Origin: UBA1206 sp045643125
GTDB lineage: Bacteria; Bacillota; Clostridia; Oscillospirales; CAG-382
Direction of reading: 5' to 3'
DNA length: 22,217 nucleotides
Assembly (NCBI GenBank): GCA_045643125.1
Contig: JAZUKE010000009.1
Span: forward strand, 1-22,217
A program made the position numbers and the translations under genes. The notes below the pieces were generated by a model, which did no database searches, was not told where the DNA came from, and saw only the letters and a program-made list of their open reading frames with translations. Each line of letters opens with the position of its first letter. The stretch's first letter is position 1. Shown piece after piece: positions 15,798 through 22,217 of the stretch.

Positions 15798-18700
15798 TGA
15801 ACAAAAAAATACGTCTTATATCAATTCTGACCGCCCTTCTTCTCGTACTGCCGACGCTTATCTGCGGCTGCGGGACAGAAAGCGGCGATACGTCGTCGGA
15901 AGGCGAACAGTCGGTAAACGCTGAAAGCACCGACGTTTCGGCAGAAGCTTCTCAGACGGAGGAACCGTCTTCCGAAGAGGAAATATCCGACGAAACATCA
16001 AAATCCGGAGATAAAGTTATGAAAACAGTATGTATATCAAACGGGAAAAAATACAAGACCTCTCTTGCGTCGTCGCAGACCTACCCCGACGTTTACGGCA
16101 CGGGACTGACCGACGGACTTCTTGCCCCGCGTGAAGGCGTAACGTACACCGAACAGCGCTCTTTCGGCTACGAAGCCGGCTCGTCAAGCCCGTTCACCAT
16201 CACCGTTGACTTTGAAGAAGTCGTTGACGGCGTAAAAAGGTTTGAAGTCGATTATCTGTGCGCCAACGAAGCGGGCGTCGGCGCTCCGAGATCGGTCACC
16301 GTCAAGTATTCCGAAGACGGCAAGATCTGGTCGATATCGCACACCTGCACGCTCCCCGAATATTCCGAACGCACGATGCAGACCGCGTTTTTCGAGCTTG
16401 AAGAAACGGTCAGCTGTCAGTATGTGCGCTTTTCGGTGATAGGCGGCGCACACTGGACTTTCCTCGACGAAGTCGCGGTATACGCCGAACGCGAAGTCGA
16501 TGACACCGAAAAAGTAAAAGCGGACGAGATAGAAAAACAGTACGGTGAAGAAACGCTCACGTCCGACGAAAGAGCAAAACTCCTTGAAAAAGTAAAGACA
16601 GGAGACGCCGACAAGACAAAGGAACGCATCGAGATCGGCGCAACGTACAAGGCATCCAAGACGCCGCTTTCCCAGTATGCCGACACGACGGCAAGAAAGC
16701 TCTGCGACGGAACTACCGGCACACGTCTTGAAGACGGCACCTGGGTAGGTTATGAAGCCGAAGGCGGTCTTGAGATAGTGCTTACTCTCGATTCCGAGCA
16801 TACCGACGTTGCGGCATTCGAGCTGCACGTCTGCGGAGTCGAAGCGATCAAAGCCGCTTATCCCAACTGCGTGACCGTATACGTTTCAAACGACAAGAAC
16901 GACTGGACGGAAGTCGGCAGGACCTACGCCACCACGAAAGAGCAGGAAACATTCGGTTTCGTTCTCGAACTGCCGTGTACAGTTAAGGCAAAATACGTTA
17001 AATTCGTCCTTTCCGACACCGAAAGCGAAATTTTCCTCATCGACGAAGCCGCGGCATATTACTACGGCGAAAAGGTCGATGACAGTGCGGTATATCCTCC
17101 CGTCTCCTTCCCCGAAGTGACCGAAAGGGTGTATTGGAGCAAGGATGAAGCAGACTATTCCAAAGAAACCGACCTTATCAAGGGGCTCGGACAGCAGATA
17201 TCCTGCCCTGCGGGTTTCTCGGTCGATGACAAATCCTCCAACTCCTCCGCATCTCTCGGTCTTATGACAAACGGACTTTACGCACCCGATACCAATATTC
17301 ACGACGGCGCTTACTTCAAATTCAACGCCGGCGGCGGCAGAAATATTTACTACGATATCGGCAGGATATCGGCGCTCACTTCGTTTGAGGTCAGCTTCAT
17401 CTACTACCCGTCGTGGGGCGTTTACGTTCCGAACACGGTGACGGTGATGCTTTCCAACGACGCAAAGGATTGGTACGTTGTCGGCGGAATGACGATAAAC
17501 GGGACCAAAGACGGCGAAAAAGTCGTTGGCAAGCTCACCCTCGATTCTCCCGTTGCCGCACGCTTCATCTGCTATTCGTTCCCCGTATCGGGCTGGGCAG
17601 GTATTGACGAGATTCTGGCAAACGGAACCAAAGAAGTGCCCTCCGGCACGAAGTATATCGAAGAAATGGGGCTTGAAAAGCGCAATCTTTCCGGCTCCTC
17701 CGAGACGGAAGGCTGGGCAAATGCCGATCCGTCGCTTCTCGGCGGCGTAAAGGACGTGTTCCTCGCTTACCACGGCAAGAGCAGCGCCTGGACTGCCGAT
17801 CAGCTTTACAGCGAGATCGCCTACGTTGACGCAGACGGCAAGGCGCTCGACACTATGTTCGACGGAATACTGTTCCTTATGGGCGGTATGTTCCCGTCGG
17901 GACTCGGCGGAGGCACCGGCGGCGTCCTCAATTACAACAGGACCGATGCCGATTGGCTCGTCGAAACGCTTTTCAAAAAAGATCAGAACATAATGGCACT
18001 TGAAGAAGCGACCGGAAAACTCAAAAAAGAGCTGTCGCTTCCCGATGATTACAAGGTCAAATTCTTTGTGTCTCTCTATTATCCGAGCTGCGGCAGCTTC
18101 GGCGACATAGACGGCGACGGCGTGAGCGAAACGACGTCTACCAACGAAGGCAGATCGAAGATACTCAAATGGTGGATAGATATGTACGAGAAGGAGCTTG
18201 CAAAGCACACCTTCGAGAACATCACGTTCGGCGGCTTCTATTGGTACAACGAATCCATAAAGAGCGATGAAAAACCGATGCTCAACGCGGTCGCGGACTG
18301 CGTACACGGATACGGCAGCCAGTTCTTCTGGATCCCGTACTATTCCGCATCCGGAATTGCCGAATGGAAATCCTTCGGCTTCGACACCGCCTGCCTGCAG
18401 CCCAACTTCGCGTTCCACCTCGACGTACCCGCGTCCCGCGTCATTTCCGCTTCCGCTACCGCCGATCTGCTCGGATTGTCGATAGAAATAGAAATGGACG
18501 GCAAGGTGACGACCGATCCGAGATACAGACTGCACTACTACGAATATCTCAAGCAGGGCGCAAAGCTCGGATTTATGAAGAACGCTATGCATCTGTACTA
18601 TATGGGAACGAACCCGTATGTACTCGCAAAATCCGCGTCGCCCGATATAAGACTGATATACGATTATACCTATCAGTTCATAAAAGGCACGATCAAAACG

Positions 18701-18958
18701 TCGCCCGACAAGCTCGACGACATCGCTTTTGAAGCGAAAACCAACAAACCTGCTTCGGGAAAACTCATAAACGACGAATTACCTCACGGTTTCGTACTCG
18801 TCACTCCGCCGTCTCACGGCACCGTGACGCTTAACGACGACGGCAGCTTCGACTACTACCCCGATAAGGACTATTCGGGAACGGATGTGTTCACGTTCCG
18901 CTACTCGAACCTTATGGACTATTCCGGCGAAATAACCGTAAATATCAACGTGAAGTAA
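15797..18958 (+). CDS. lipoprotein with three discoidin-like domains and DUF4855, 1053 aa
   Basis: This is a surface lipoprotein, lipobox TLICGC (Cys25), with a Ser/Glu-rich linker to about 70. Three F5/8C (discoidin)-like domains follow (about 75-230, 277-421 and 461-608), each with a strand pattern such as SVTVKYSEDGKIWS, TVYVSNDKNDWTEV or TVMLSNDAKDWYVV. Between the first two lies a charged helical linker. The DUF4855 domain (about 640-975) has MFPSGLGGG, FGDIDGDG, GFYWYNES, W-x-S-x-GFD-x-A-x-x-QPNF and SIEIEMDG. Conserved acidic positions shared with the paralogue at 4539-6536 are Glu819, Glu897 and Glu899. A C-terminal Big_9-like Ig domain (about 985-1053) ends the protein. The ATG shares one base with the previous stop (TAATG). 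Glycan binding is well supported, hydrolase activity inferred. Confidence 0.87.
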   Translation: MNKKIRLISILTALLLVLPTLICGCGTESGDTSSEGEQSVNAESTDVSAEASQTEEPSSEEEISDETSKSGDKVMKTVCISNGKKYKTSLASSQTYPDVYGTGLTDGLLAPREGVTYTEQRSFGYEAGSSSPFTITVDFEEVVDGVKRFEVDYLCANEAGVGAPRSVTVKYSEDGKIWSISHTCTLPEYSERTMQTAFFELEETVSCQYVRFSVIGGAHWTFLDEVAVYAEREVDDTEKVKADEIEKQYGEETLTSDERAKLLEKVKTGDADKTKERIEIGATYKASKTPLSQYADTTARKLCDGTTGTRLEDGTWVGYEAEGGLEIVLTLDSEHTDVAAFELHVCGVEAIKAAYPNCVTVYVSNDKNDWTEVGRTYATTKEQETFGFVLELPCTVKAKYVKFVLSDTESEIFLIDEAAAYYYGEKVDDSAVYPPVSFPEVTERVYWSKDEADYSKETDLIKGLGQQISCPAGFSVDDKSSNSSASLGLMTNGLYAPDTNIHDGAYFKFNAGGGRNIYYDIGRISALTSFEVSFIYYPSWGVYVPNTVTVMLSNDAKDWYVVGGMTINGTKDGEKVVGKLTLDSPVAARFICYSFPVSGWAGIDEILANGTKEVPSGTKYIEEMGLEKRNLSGSSETEGWANADPSLLGGVKDVFLAYHGKSSAWTADQLYSEIAYVDADGKALDTMFDGILFLMGGMFPSGLGGGTGGVLNYNRTDADWLVETLFKKDQNIMALEEATGKLKKELSLPDDYKVKFFVSLYYPSCGSFGDIDGDGVSETTSTNEGRSKILKWWIDMYEKELAKHTFENITFGGFYWYNESIKSDEKPMLNAVADCVHGYGSQFFWIPYYSASGIAEWKSFGFDTACLQPNFAFHLDVPASRVISASATADLLGLSIEIEMDGKVTTDPRYRLHYYEYLKQGAKLGFMKNAMHLYYMGTNPYVLAKSASPDIRLIYDYTYQFIKGTIKTSPDKLDDIAFEAKTNKPASGKLINDELPHGFVLVTPPSHGTVTLNDDGSFDYYPDKDYSGTDVFTFRYSNLMDYSGEITVNINVK

Positions 18959-18965
18959 AAAACAC

Positions 18966-19067
18966 AAAAAGTCAAGTGCGATTTGCCGAATCGCGCTTGT
19001 CTTTTTTTGCGGATATTTTCGGCGGTTTTTGCGTAAAATACGAAAAAACGGAACGGGTGCTTTTGCT
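18966..19067 (+). repeat. long direct repeat (terminator + spoVAD leader), copy 1
   Basis: This copy matches 22116-22217 at 101 of 102 positions (only C19054 versus T22204 differs), offset 3150 bp. It contains the operon terminator and the region immediately before the spoVAD start codon. The second copy is cut by the window edge, so the true repeat is probably longer. Confidence 0.95.
18971..19007 (+). terminator. intrinsic terminator of the plus-strand glycan operon
   Basis: A 10-bp stem AAGTGCGATT/AATCGCGCTT (one G-U pair) with a 5-nt loop is followed by GTC and seven T residues. It lies 16 nt after the stop of the 1053-aa lipoprotein gene and is repeated at 22121-22157. Confidence 0.85.
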
Positions 19068-19529
19068 ATGAACACTATTGAATTCAAAAATGTCTTTATC
19101 ACGTCGCACGCATCGGTCGCGGGAAAGCTCGAAAGCGAAGGCCCGCTCGGAAAACTGTTCGACCACATCGGCGACGACGGCTATTTCGGAAAAGAGACCT
19201 GGGAACAGGCGGAAAGCGAAATGTCGCGCATCGCCTCGAATCTCGCGCTTTCAAAGTCGTTCCTCACCGAAAAGGACGTGTCGCTTATCGTCGGCGGCGA
19301 CCTGCTCAACCAATGCACTGCAACGTCTTTTTCCGCGGAGAGCTTTTCGTCGCCGTTTCTCGGGCTTTACGGTGCCTGCTCGACCTCTGCGGAATCGCTT
19401 ATCGCGGGCAGCGTCTTCGTTGAAAACGGCTACGCAAAGAACGCGCTGTGCGTCGCGTCGTCGCACTTCTGCTCGTCCGAAAAACAGTTCCGCTTTCCGC
19501 TCGAAAATAAAAACGCGAAGGAGGCTTGA
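19068..19529 (+). pseudogene. spoVAD: truncated stage V sporulation protein AD (5' fragment)
   Basis: This 153-aa reading frame matches the N-terminal half of SpoVAD, a thiolase-fold protein involved in dipicolinic acid uptake into the forespore. Recognisable blocks are EGPLGKLFD (24-32), the GDDGYFGKETWEQAE segment, GGDLLNQC, the active-site-like LYGACSTSAES (Cys104) and SSHFCSSEKQFRFPLE (131-146). Homology then stops: seven unrelated residues and a stop follow, while full SpoVAD proteins have roughly 330-340 residues. The break is near 19506. The ATG at 19068 follows a weak GGGTG site; an in-frame TTG at 19029 is possible. The leader is repeated at the right edge of the window, so an intact copy may begin at 22218. 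I infer a duplication fragment that is probably non-functional. Confidence 0.88.
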
Positions 19530-19588
19530 AAATAAAGGAAGAACCGGACATATCGGATATAAAAACATTATTAAAATGGAGGTTCAAT

Positions 19589-19672
19589 ATGACCGGAATT
19601 CATGAAAAACGGAGCAAAAAATTTTTGACTGACGGAACGTATTTTTTGAACGTTTCGGGGGTGTCCGTATGA
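19589..19672 (+). CDS. hypothetical 27-aa peptide
   Basis: A short frame starts at ATG 19589 with GGAGG 6-7 nt upstream. It is basic at the N-terminus (IHEKRSKKFL) and ends VSGVSV. Its stop overlaps the next start by 4 nt (ATGA), suggesting coupling, perhaps as a leader peptide. I recognise no family. It lies in the segment between the two spoVAD leader copies. Confidence 0.45.
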   Translation: MTGIHEKRSKKFLTDGTYFLNVSGVSV

Positions 19673-19830
19673 GCCGGAAACCGTATCATCGTAAAGAAAT
19701 CGTTATTACGGTCAAAGAAAACCCGCTCGACGTCGAGGCGGTAAAGTACATAAAGCTTTTCAGCACGGTGATCGCCGCCGATAAAAAGCAAAAGGAAAAC
19801 CGGAAAAGTGCGTCACAAGCGAAAACGTAA
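19669..19830 (+). CDS. hypothetical 53-aa basic protein
   Basis: This small charged protein starts MSRKPYHRKEIVITVKENP, continues with a predicted helix (DVEAVKYIKLFSTVIA) and ends in a Lys/Gln-rich tail. It has no TM helix or signal peptide. It overlaps the preceding 27-aa frame by 4 nt and is followed 25 nt later by an intrinsic terminator, so the two form a compact unit. A short strand-helix protein of this kind could be a nucleic-acid-binding or recombinase-associated accessory protein, but nothing specific is recognisable. Confidence 0.55.
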   Translation: MSRKPYHRKEIVITVKENPLDVEAVKYIKLFSTVIAADKKQKENRKSASQAKT

Positions 19831-19854
19831 TGGACAAGTTTGTCTAAGGATGAT

Positions 19855-19884
19855 GGGGCTTTCGTTTTCACAAAGCCCCTTTTT
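19855..19884 (+). terminator. intrinsic terminator of the small-ORF pair
   Basis: Perfect 8-bp stem GGGGCTTT/AAAGCCCC with a 9-nt loop followed by TTTTT. A short palindrome GACAA-GT-TTGTC (19833-19844) lies just before it. Confidence 0.85.
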
Positions 19885-19940
19885 CGCATGTCGGACGTGC
19901 GTCTTAATAAAACTTTATAAAAAACTCAATCAATATGTGA

Positions 19941-19969
19941 TTGCATTTTAAAGTTGATGCGAGTATAAT
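19941..19969 (+). promoter_or_regulatory. promoter of the acyltransferase / zinc-ribbon pair
   Basis: TTGCAT (19941-19946), 17-bp spacer, TATAAT (19964-19969). It is followed within 26 nt by the ATG at 19995 with a near-perfect GGAGGTGA site, which decides against the longer frame beginning at 19941. Confidence 0.75.
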
Positions 19970-19994
19970 CAAAAGTGAAAACGGAGGTGAAACA

Positions 19995-21275
19995 ATGCCC
20001 GAAAAAACCTGGTTCAAGCTTGATAATGCGGCAAACATATATCCGCCCACTCATTCAAAAAACTGGGCGGCGATGTTCAGACTTTCGGCGACTCTGAACG
20101 AAAATATCGACATCGAGATACTGAAAACTTCACTCGAACACGCTCTCGTCCGCTTCCCGTCGTTCTCGTGCAGACTGAAACGCGGCTTTTTCTGGTATTA
20201 TTTCGACCGTATAAACGGTATTCCGCCGATAAAGGAAGACGTCAGAAACCCGATGACGTATCTGCGTCTCAAGGACAACCGCTATTTTATGTTTTCGGTA
20301 CGTTATTATCGAAACCGCGTGTCGCTCGAATTCTTCCACGCCGTCACCGACGGCATGGGCGGACTTACTTTTCTGCTTTCGATAGTGCGCGAATACATTC
20401 GTCTGCGCTATGGAGAAAATATCCCCGTCACAGACAAGATACTATCCTGCTCAGACTCGCCGTCACCCGAAGAATACGAGGATTCTTTTCTGAAATACGC
20501 GAGGAAACATACGATAAGCCGTTCCGAGCCGACGGCGTATCACCCGACAGGTACTCCCGTCGCAAGGCACGAAATGCTCATAACATCGGGCAAAGTCGAT
20601 ACGGCATCGCTGAAAGAACTTGCGAAAAGCTACGGCGTCACGGTCGGAGTGATGCTCGCGGCGATACTCAACTATTCGGTCTATCAAAAACAAATGACCG
20701 AAAAAAGCGCTTTTCTTCGCAAAAAATGGGCAAAAGTCTCGGTCCCCGTCAATCTGCGCAGATTCTATCCCACAAAAACGCTCCGCAATTTCTCGTCATA
20801 CATCAATCCCGGGATCGATCCGAAACTCGGCGAATACACGTTTGACGAGATCCTCGTGCAGGTAAAGAGCGCCATGGATATGTACGTCAACGAAAAGCAG
20901 CTCAACGGCAGGTTTTCCGGCAACGTGTCAGCCCAAAAACTTTGGGTGGTGCGCGCAATGCCGCTGTTAATAAAGTCACCGGTACTCAAATGCGCTTATC
21001 TTATCAACGGCGACAGATATCTGTCGTCAACGATCACAAATCTCGGACAGATCGATATTCCCGAAGAAATGGAAAAATATCTGATACGTCTTGATTTTAT
21101 ACTTGGTCAGCCGGGAGTGAGAAGAAGCGACTGCGCCGTCATAAGTTGCGGCGGAAACACTTATATCAACTTTTCGCGTACCTTTGCCGAGGCGGATATA
21201 GAACGCCGCTTCTTCACGTTCCTTGTCAGAAACGGGGTAAAGGTGTTCATCGAAAGCAACGGGAGGTGCCTGTAA
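19995..21275 (+). CDS. condensation-domain / alcohol acetyltransferase-like protein
   Basis: This 426-aa cytosolic protein belongs to the CoA-dependent acyltransferase (chloramphenicol acetyltransferase/condensation) fold. The catalytic HxxxDG motif is visible as HAVTDGMGG (about residues 115-123). A VPVNLRRFYP segment is where the family has its structural N/R motif, and SSTITNLGQIDIP resembles the late S-x-x-N-x-G strand. Length fits a stand-alone acyltransferase such as PapA/WS-DGAT relatives rather than an NRPS domain. The start has GGAGGTGA at ideal spacing. Its stop shares one base with the next start (TAATG). The acyl donor and acceptor cannot be told from sequence; a lipid or alcohol acceptor is a reasonable guess. 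Confidence 0.82.
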   Translation: MPEKTWFKLDNAANIYPPTHSKNWAAMFRLSATLNENIDIEILKTSLEHALVRFPSFSCRLKRGFFWYYFDRINGIPPIKEDVRNPMTYLRLKDNRYFMFSVRYYRNRVSLEFFHAVTDGMGGLTFLLSIVREYIRLRYGENIPVTDKILSCSDSPSPEEYEDSFLKYARKHTISRSEPTAYHPTGTPVARHEMLITSGKVDTASLKELAKSYGVTVGVMLAAILNYSVYQKQMTEKSAFLRKKWAKVSVPVNLRRFYPTKTLRNFSSYINPGIDPKLGEYTFDEILVQVKSAMDMYVNEKQLNGRFSGNVSAQKLWVVRAMPLLIKSPVLKCAYLINGDRYLSSTITNLGQIDIPEEMEKYLIRLDFILGQPGVRRSDCAVISCGGNTYINFSRTFAEADIERRFFTFLVRNGVKVFIESNGRCL

Positions 21276-21985
21276 TGTCATATTGTGTACACTGCGGAGT
21301 GGAACTTGCCGACAGTGAGGAAAAGTGTCCGCTTTGCTTTACCCCGGTCTGTGACCCGTCAAGAACGAAAAAAAGCGGAGAAGTGCCGCTGTATCCCGAA
21401 AAGACCGAGTTTTTTCCGAGCCGGATAAACCGTCGGTTTCTTTCGTTCCTGTTTTCGCTGGCGCTTCTGATCCCGTTTGGGGTAGTAATCGTCATCGATT
21501 TGCTTACGGGCCCCGGTAAAATAACGTGGTCGCTATACGTTCTCGGTGCTGAGATATGCCTTTGGACCGTTTTCGTTTTTCCGGTGCTGTGTCCGGGAAT
21601 TCCGGCATACGTTTACATACTGCTCGATTACGGTTCCGCGTGTCTGTATCTGCTTCTCATTGAGACCGCTGCGGAAAAAAGCGGCTGGTTCGTTCCGCTC
21701 GCTTTGCCGCTCACTCTTTCGGCTTGCGCCGCGACGCTTATATGCGCGTTTATTCTGCAAAGGAAAAAAAGCGGAACTATAGGAAAACTCGGTTGGATAT
21801 GTTTCACGGTCTCGTTCCTCGTGACCGGTGTCGACGTGCTCATAAAGCACTACGTTTCGTCTTCGTTCGTTCCCGGATGGTCGCTCTGCGCGGCGGCGCC
21901 GCTCCTCGTGTTCAGCATACTTCTCATAATCATTTCAAAAAGCGCACGGGTCAACGAGTGGATCAAGAAAAACCTTTTTGTATAG
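21275..21985 (+). CDS. zinc-ribbon multi-pass membrane protein (DUF6320-like)
   Basis: This 236-aa protein opens with a zinc ribbon (CVHCG at 4-8 and CPLCFTPVC at about 18-26). Six or so hydrophobic helices follow, from about residue 56 (FLSFLFSLALLIPFGVVIVI) to 228. It resembles proteins annotated as DUF6320, which I recall next to acetyltransferase-like genes in Clostridia. GGGAGGTG precedes the start, and TAATG coupling with the upstream gene supports a shared task, perhaps membrane presentation of the acylated product. No enzymatic motif is visible. Family name moderately certain, function unknown. Confidence 0.78.
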   Translation: MSYCVHCGVELADSEEKCPLCFTPVCDPSRTKKSGEVPLYPEKTEFFPSRINRRFLSFLFSLALLIPFGVVIVIDLLTGPGKITWSLYVLGAEICLWTVFVFPVLCPGIPAYVYILLDYGSACLYLLLIETAAEKSGWFVPLALPLTLSACAATLICAFILQRKKSGTIGKLGWICFTVSFLVTGVDVLIKHYVSSSFVPGWSLCAAAPLLVFSILLIIISKSARVNEWIKKNLFV

Positions 21986-22004
21986 CATCCCATAAGAAAA
22001 GCAC

Positions 22005-22023
22005 CTGCCGCAAAGCACGGCAG
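22005..22023 (+). other. short hairpin after the zinc-ribbon gene
   Basis: CTGCCG (22005-22010) pairs with CGGCAG (22018-22023) over a 7-nt loop. There is no T-tract, so it is not a terminator by itself; it may stabilise the mRNA 3' end. Confidence 0.4.
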
Positions 22024-22044
22024 ACACCATACATTATTTTGCTC

Positions 22045-22087
22045 GGTATCCCTTGATTGCCGCCGATAATCAAGGGATACCTTTTTT
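22045..22087 (+). terminator. strong intrinsic terminator of the acyltransferase / zinc-ribbon pair
   Basis: Perfect 14-bp stem GGTATCCCTTGATT/AATCAAGGGATACC (22045-22058, 22068-22081) with a 9-nt loop and TTTTTT (22082-22087). Confidence 0.93.
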
Positions 22088-22115
22088 CTTTGAAATCCAC
22101 TATATACGGCCACCA

Positions 22116-22217
22116 AAAAAGTCAAGTGCGATTTGCCGAATCGCGCTTGTCTTTTTTTGCGGATATTTTCGGCGGTTTTTGCGTAAAATACGAAAAAACG
22201 GAATGGGTGCTTTTGCT
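22116..22217 (+). repeat. long direct repeat (terminator + spoVAD leader), copy 2, cut by the window edge
   Basis: 101/102 identical to 18966-19067. It includes a second copy of the terminator hairpin (22121-22157), which is redundant here because the preceding genes already end in their own terminator at 22045-22087. By analogy with copy 1 the start codon of a second spoVAD would be the next three bases beyond the window. Confidence 0.95.

Noticed and set aside
16886..18592. 568-aa frame on the minus strand
   Set aside because: Shadow of the 1053-aa lipoprotein gene; the plus-strand frame has lipobox, discoidin and DUF4855 signatures.
19011..19067. Possible sigma-G-type promoter before spoVAD
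   Set aside because: GGATA followed 16 nt later by CGTAAAATA is only a loose match; too weak to annotate, though a forespore promoter would be expected for an intact copy.
18966..22217. Insertion sequence as the cause of the spoVAD break
   Set aside because: No transposase, terminal inverted repeats or short target duplication can be seen; the long near-identical repeat fits recombination or duplication better.

Overview
The window looks like a chromosomal piece of an anaerobic, endospore-forming Bacillota of the class Clostridia. The reasons are the SpoVAD-type protein, the cmk-plsC gene order, strong GGAGG ribosome binding sites, TTGACA/TATAAT promoters, Ser/Glu-rich lipoprotein linkers and a small holin-like type I toxin. 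No genus can be assigned from the sequence alone. There are no rRNA, tRNA, CRISPR or transposase genes.

Layout, left to right. (1) Positions 1-1336 hold housekeeping genes on the minus strand: cmk (GTG start, clear promoter) overlaps plsC by 4 nt, and plsC runs off the left edge. (2) Positions 1454-1886 hold a compact, previously unannotated type I toxin-antitoxin cassette. A 29-aa membrane toxin is on the minus strand, with a convergent ~90-nt antisense RNA on the plus strand. Each has a good sigma-A promoter, and two perfect 43-bp copies of a hairpin repeat bracket the cassette. (3) Positions 1995-8275 hold a minus-strand operon: a long-chain acyl-CoA ligase-like enzyme, a secreted discoidin/DUF4855 protein and a membrane-anchored GHL10 (DUF187) glycosidase-like protein. 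A separate gene upstream (8377-9282) encodes an unrecognised beta-rich protein. (4) Positions 9503-19007 hold a divergent plus-strand operon: a 1384-aa membrane-anchored GH42-like protein, an extracellular solute-binding lipoprotein, a small 3-TM protein and a 1053-aa lipoprotein with three discoidin-like domains plus DUF4855, closed by a terminator.

The two divergent arms read as one surface glycan-processing locus. Nearly all extracellular products are tethered, either by a lipid anchor or by a C-terminal TM with a Lys-rich tail. Each arm carries one DUF4855 paralogue. There is a solute-binding protein but no ABC permease in view.

(5) From 18966 on, the sequence is rearranged. A terminator and the 5' part of spoVAD appear, but spoVAD breaks off after about 146 residues. 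Then come two tiny ORFs with their own terminator and a two-gene unit (condensation-domain acyltransferase-like protein plus a zinc-ribbon membrane protein resembling DUF6320) with its own terminator. At 22116 the same terminator and spoVAD leader begin again, 101/102 identical to 18966-19067, and run to the window edge. This is the pattern expected from a single-crossover (Campbell-type) integration or a tandem duplication, leaving a truncated and presumably a full spoVAD copy.

The most interesting items are the toxin-antitoxin cassette, with a possible 5'-3' mRNA foldback, the spoVAD duplication around a ~2.6-kb cargo, and the paired DUF4855 proteins, whose comparison points to likely catalytic glutamates.
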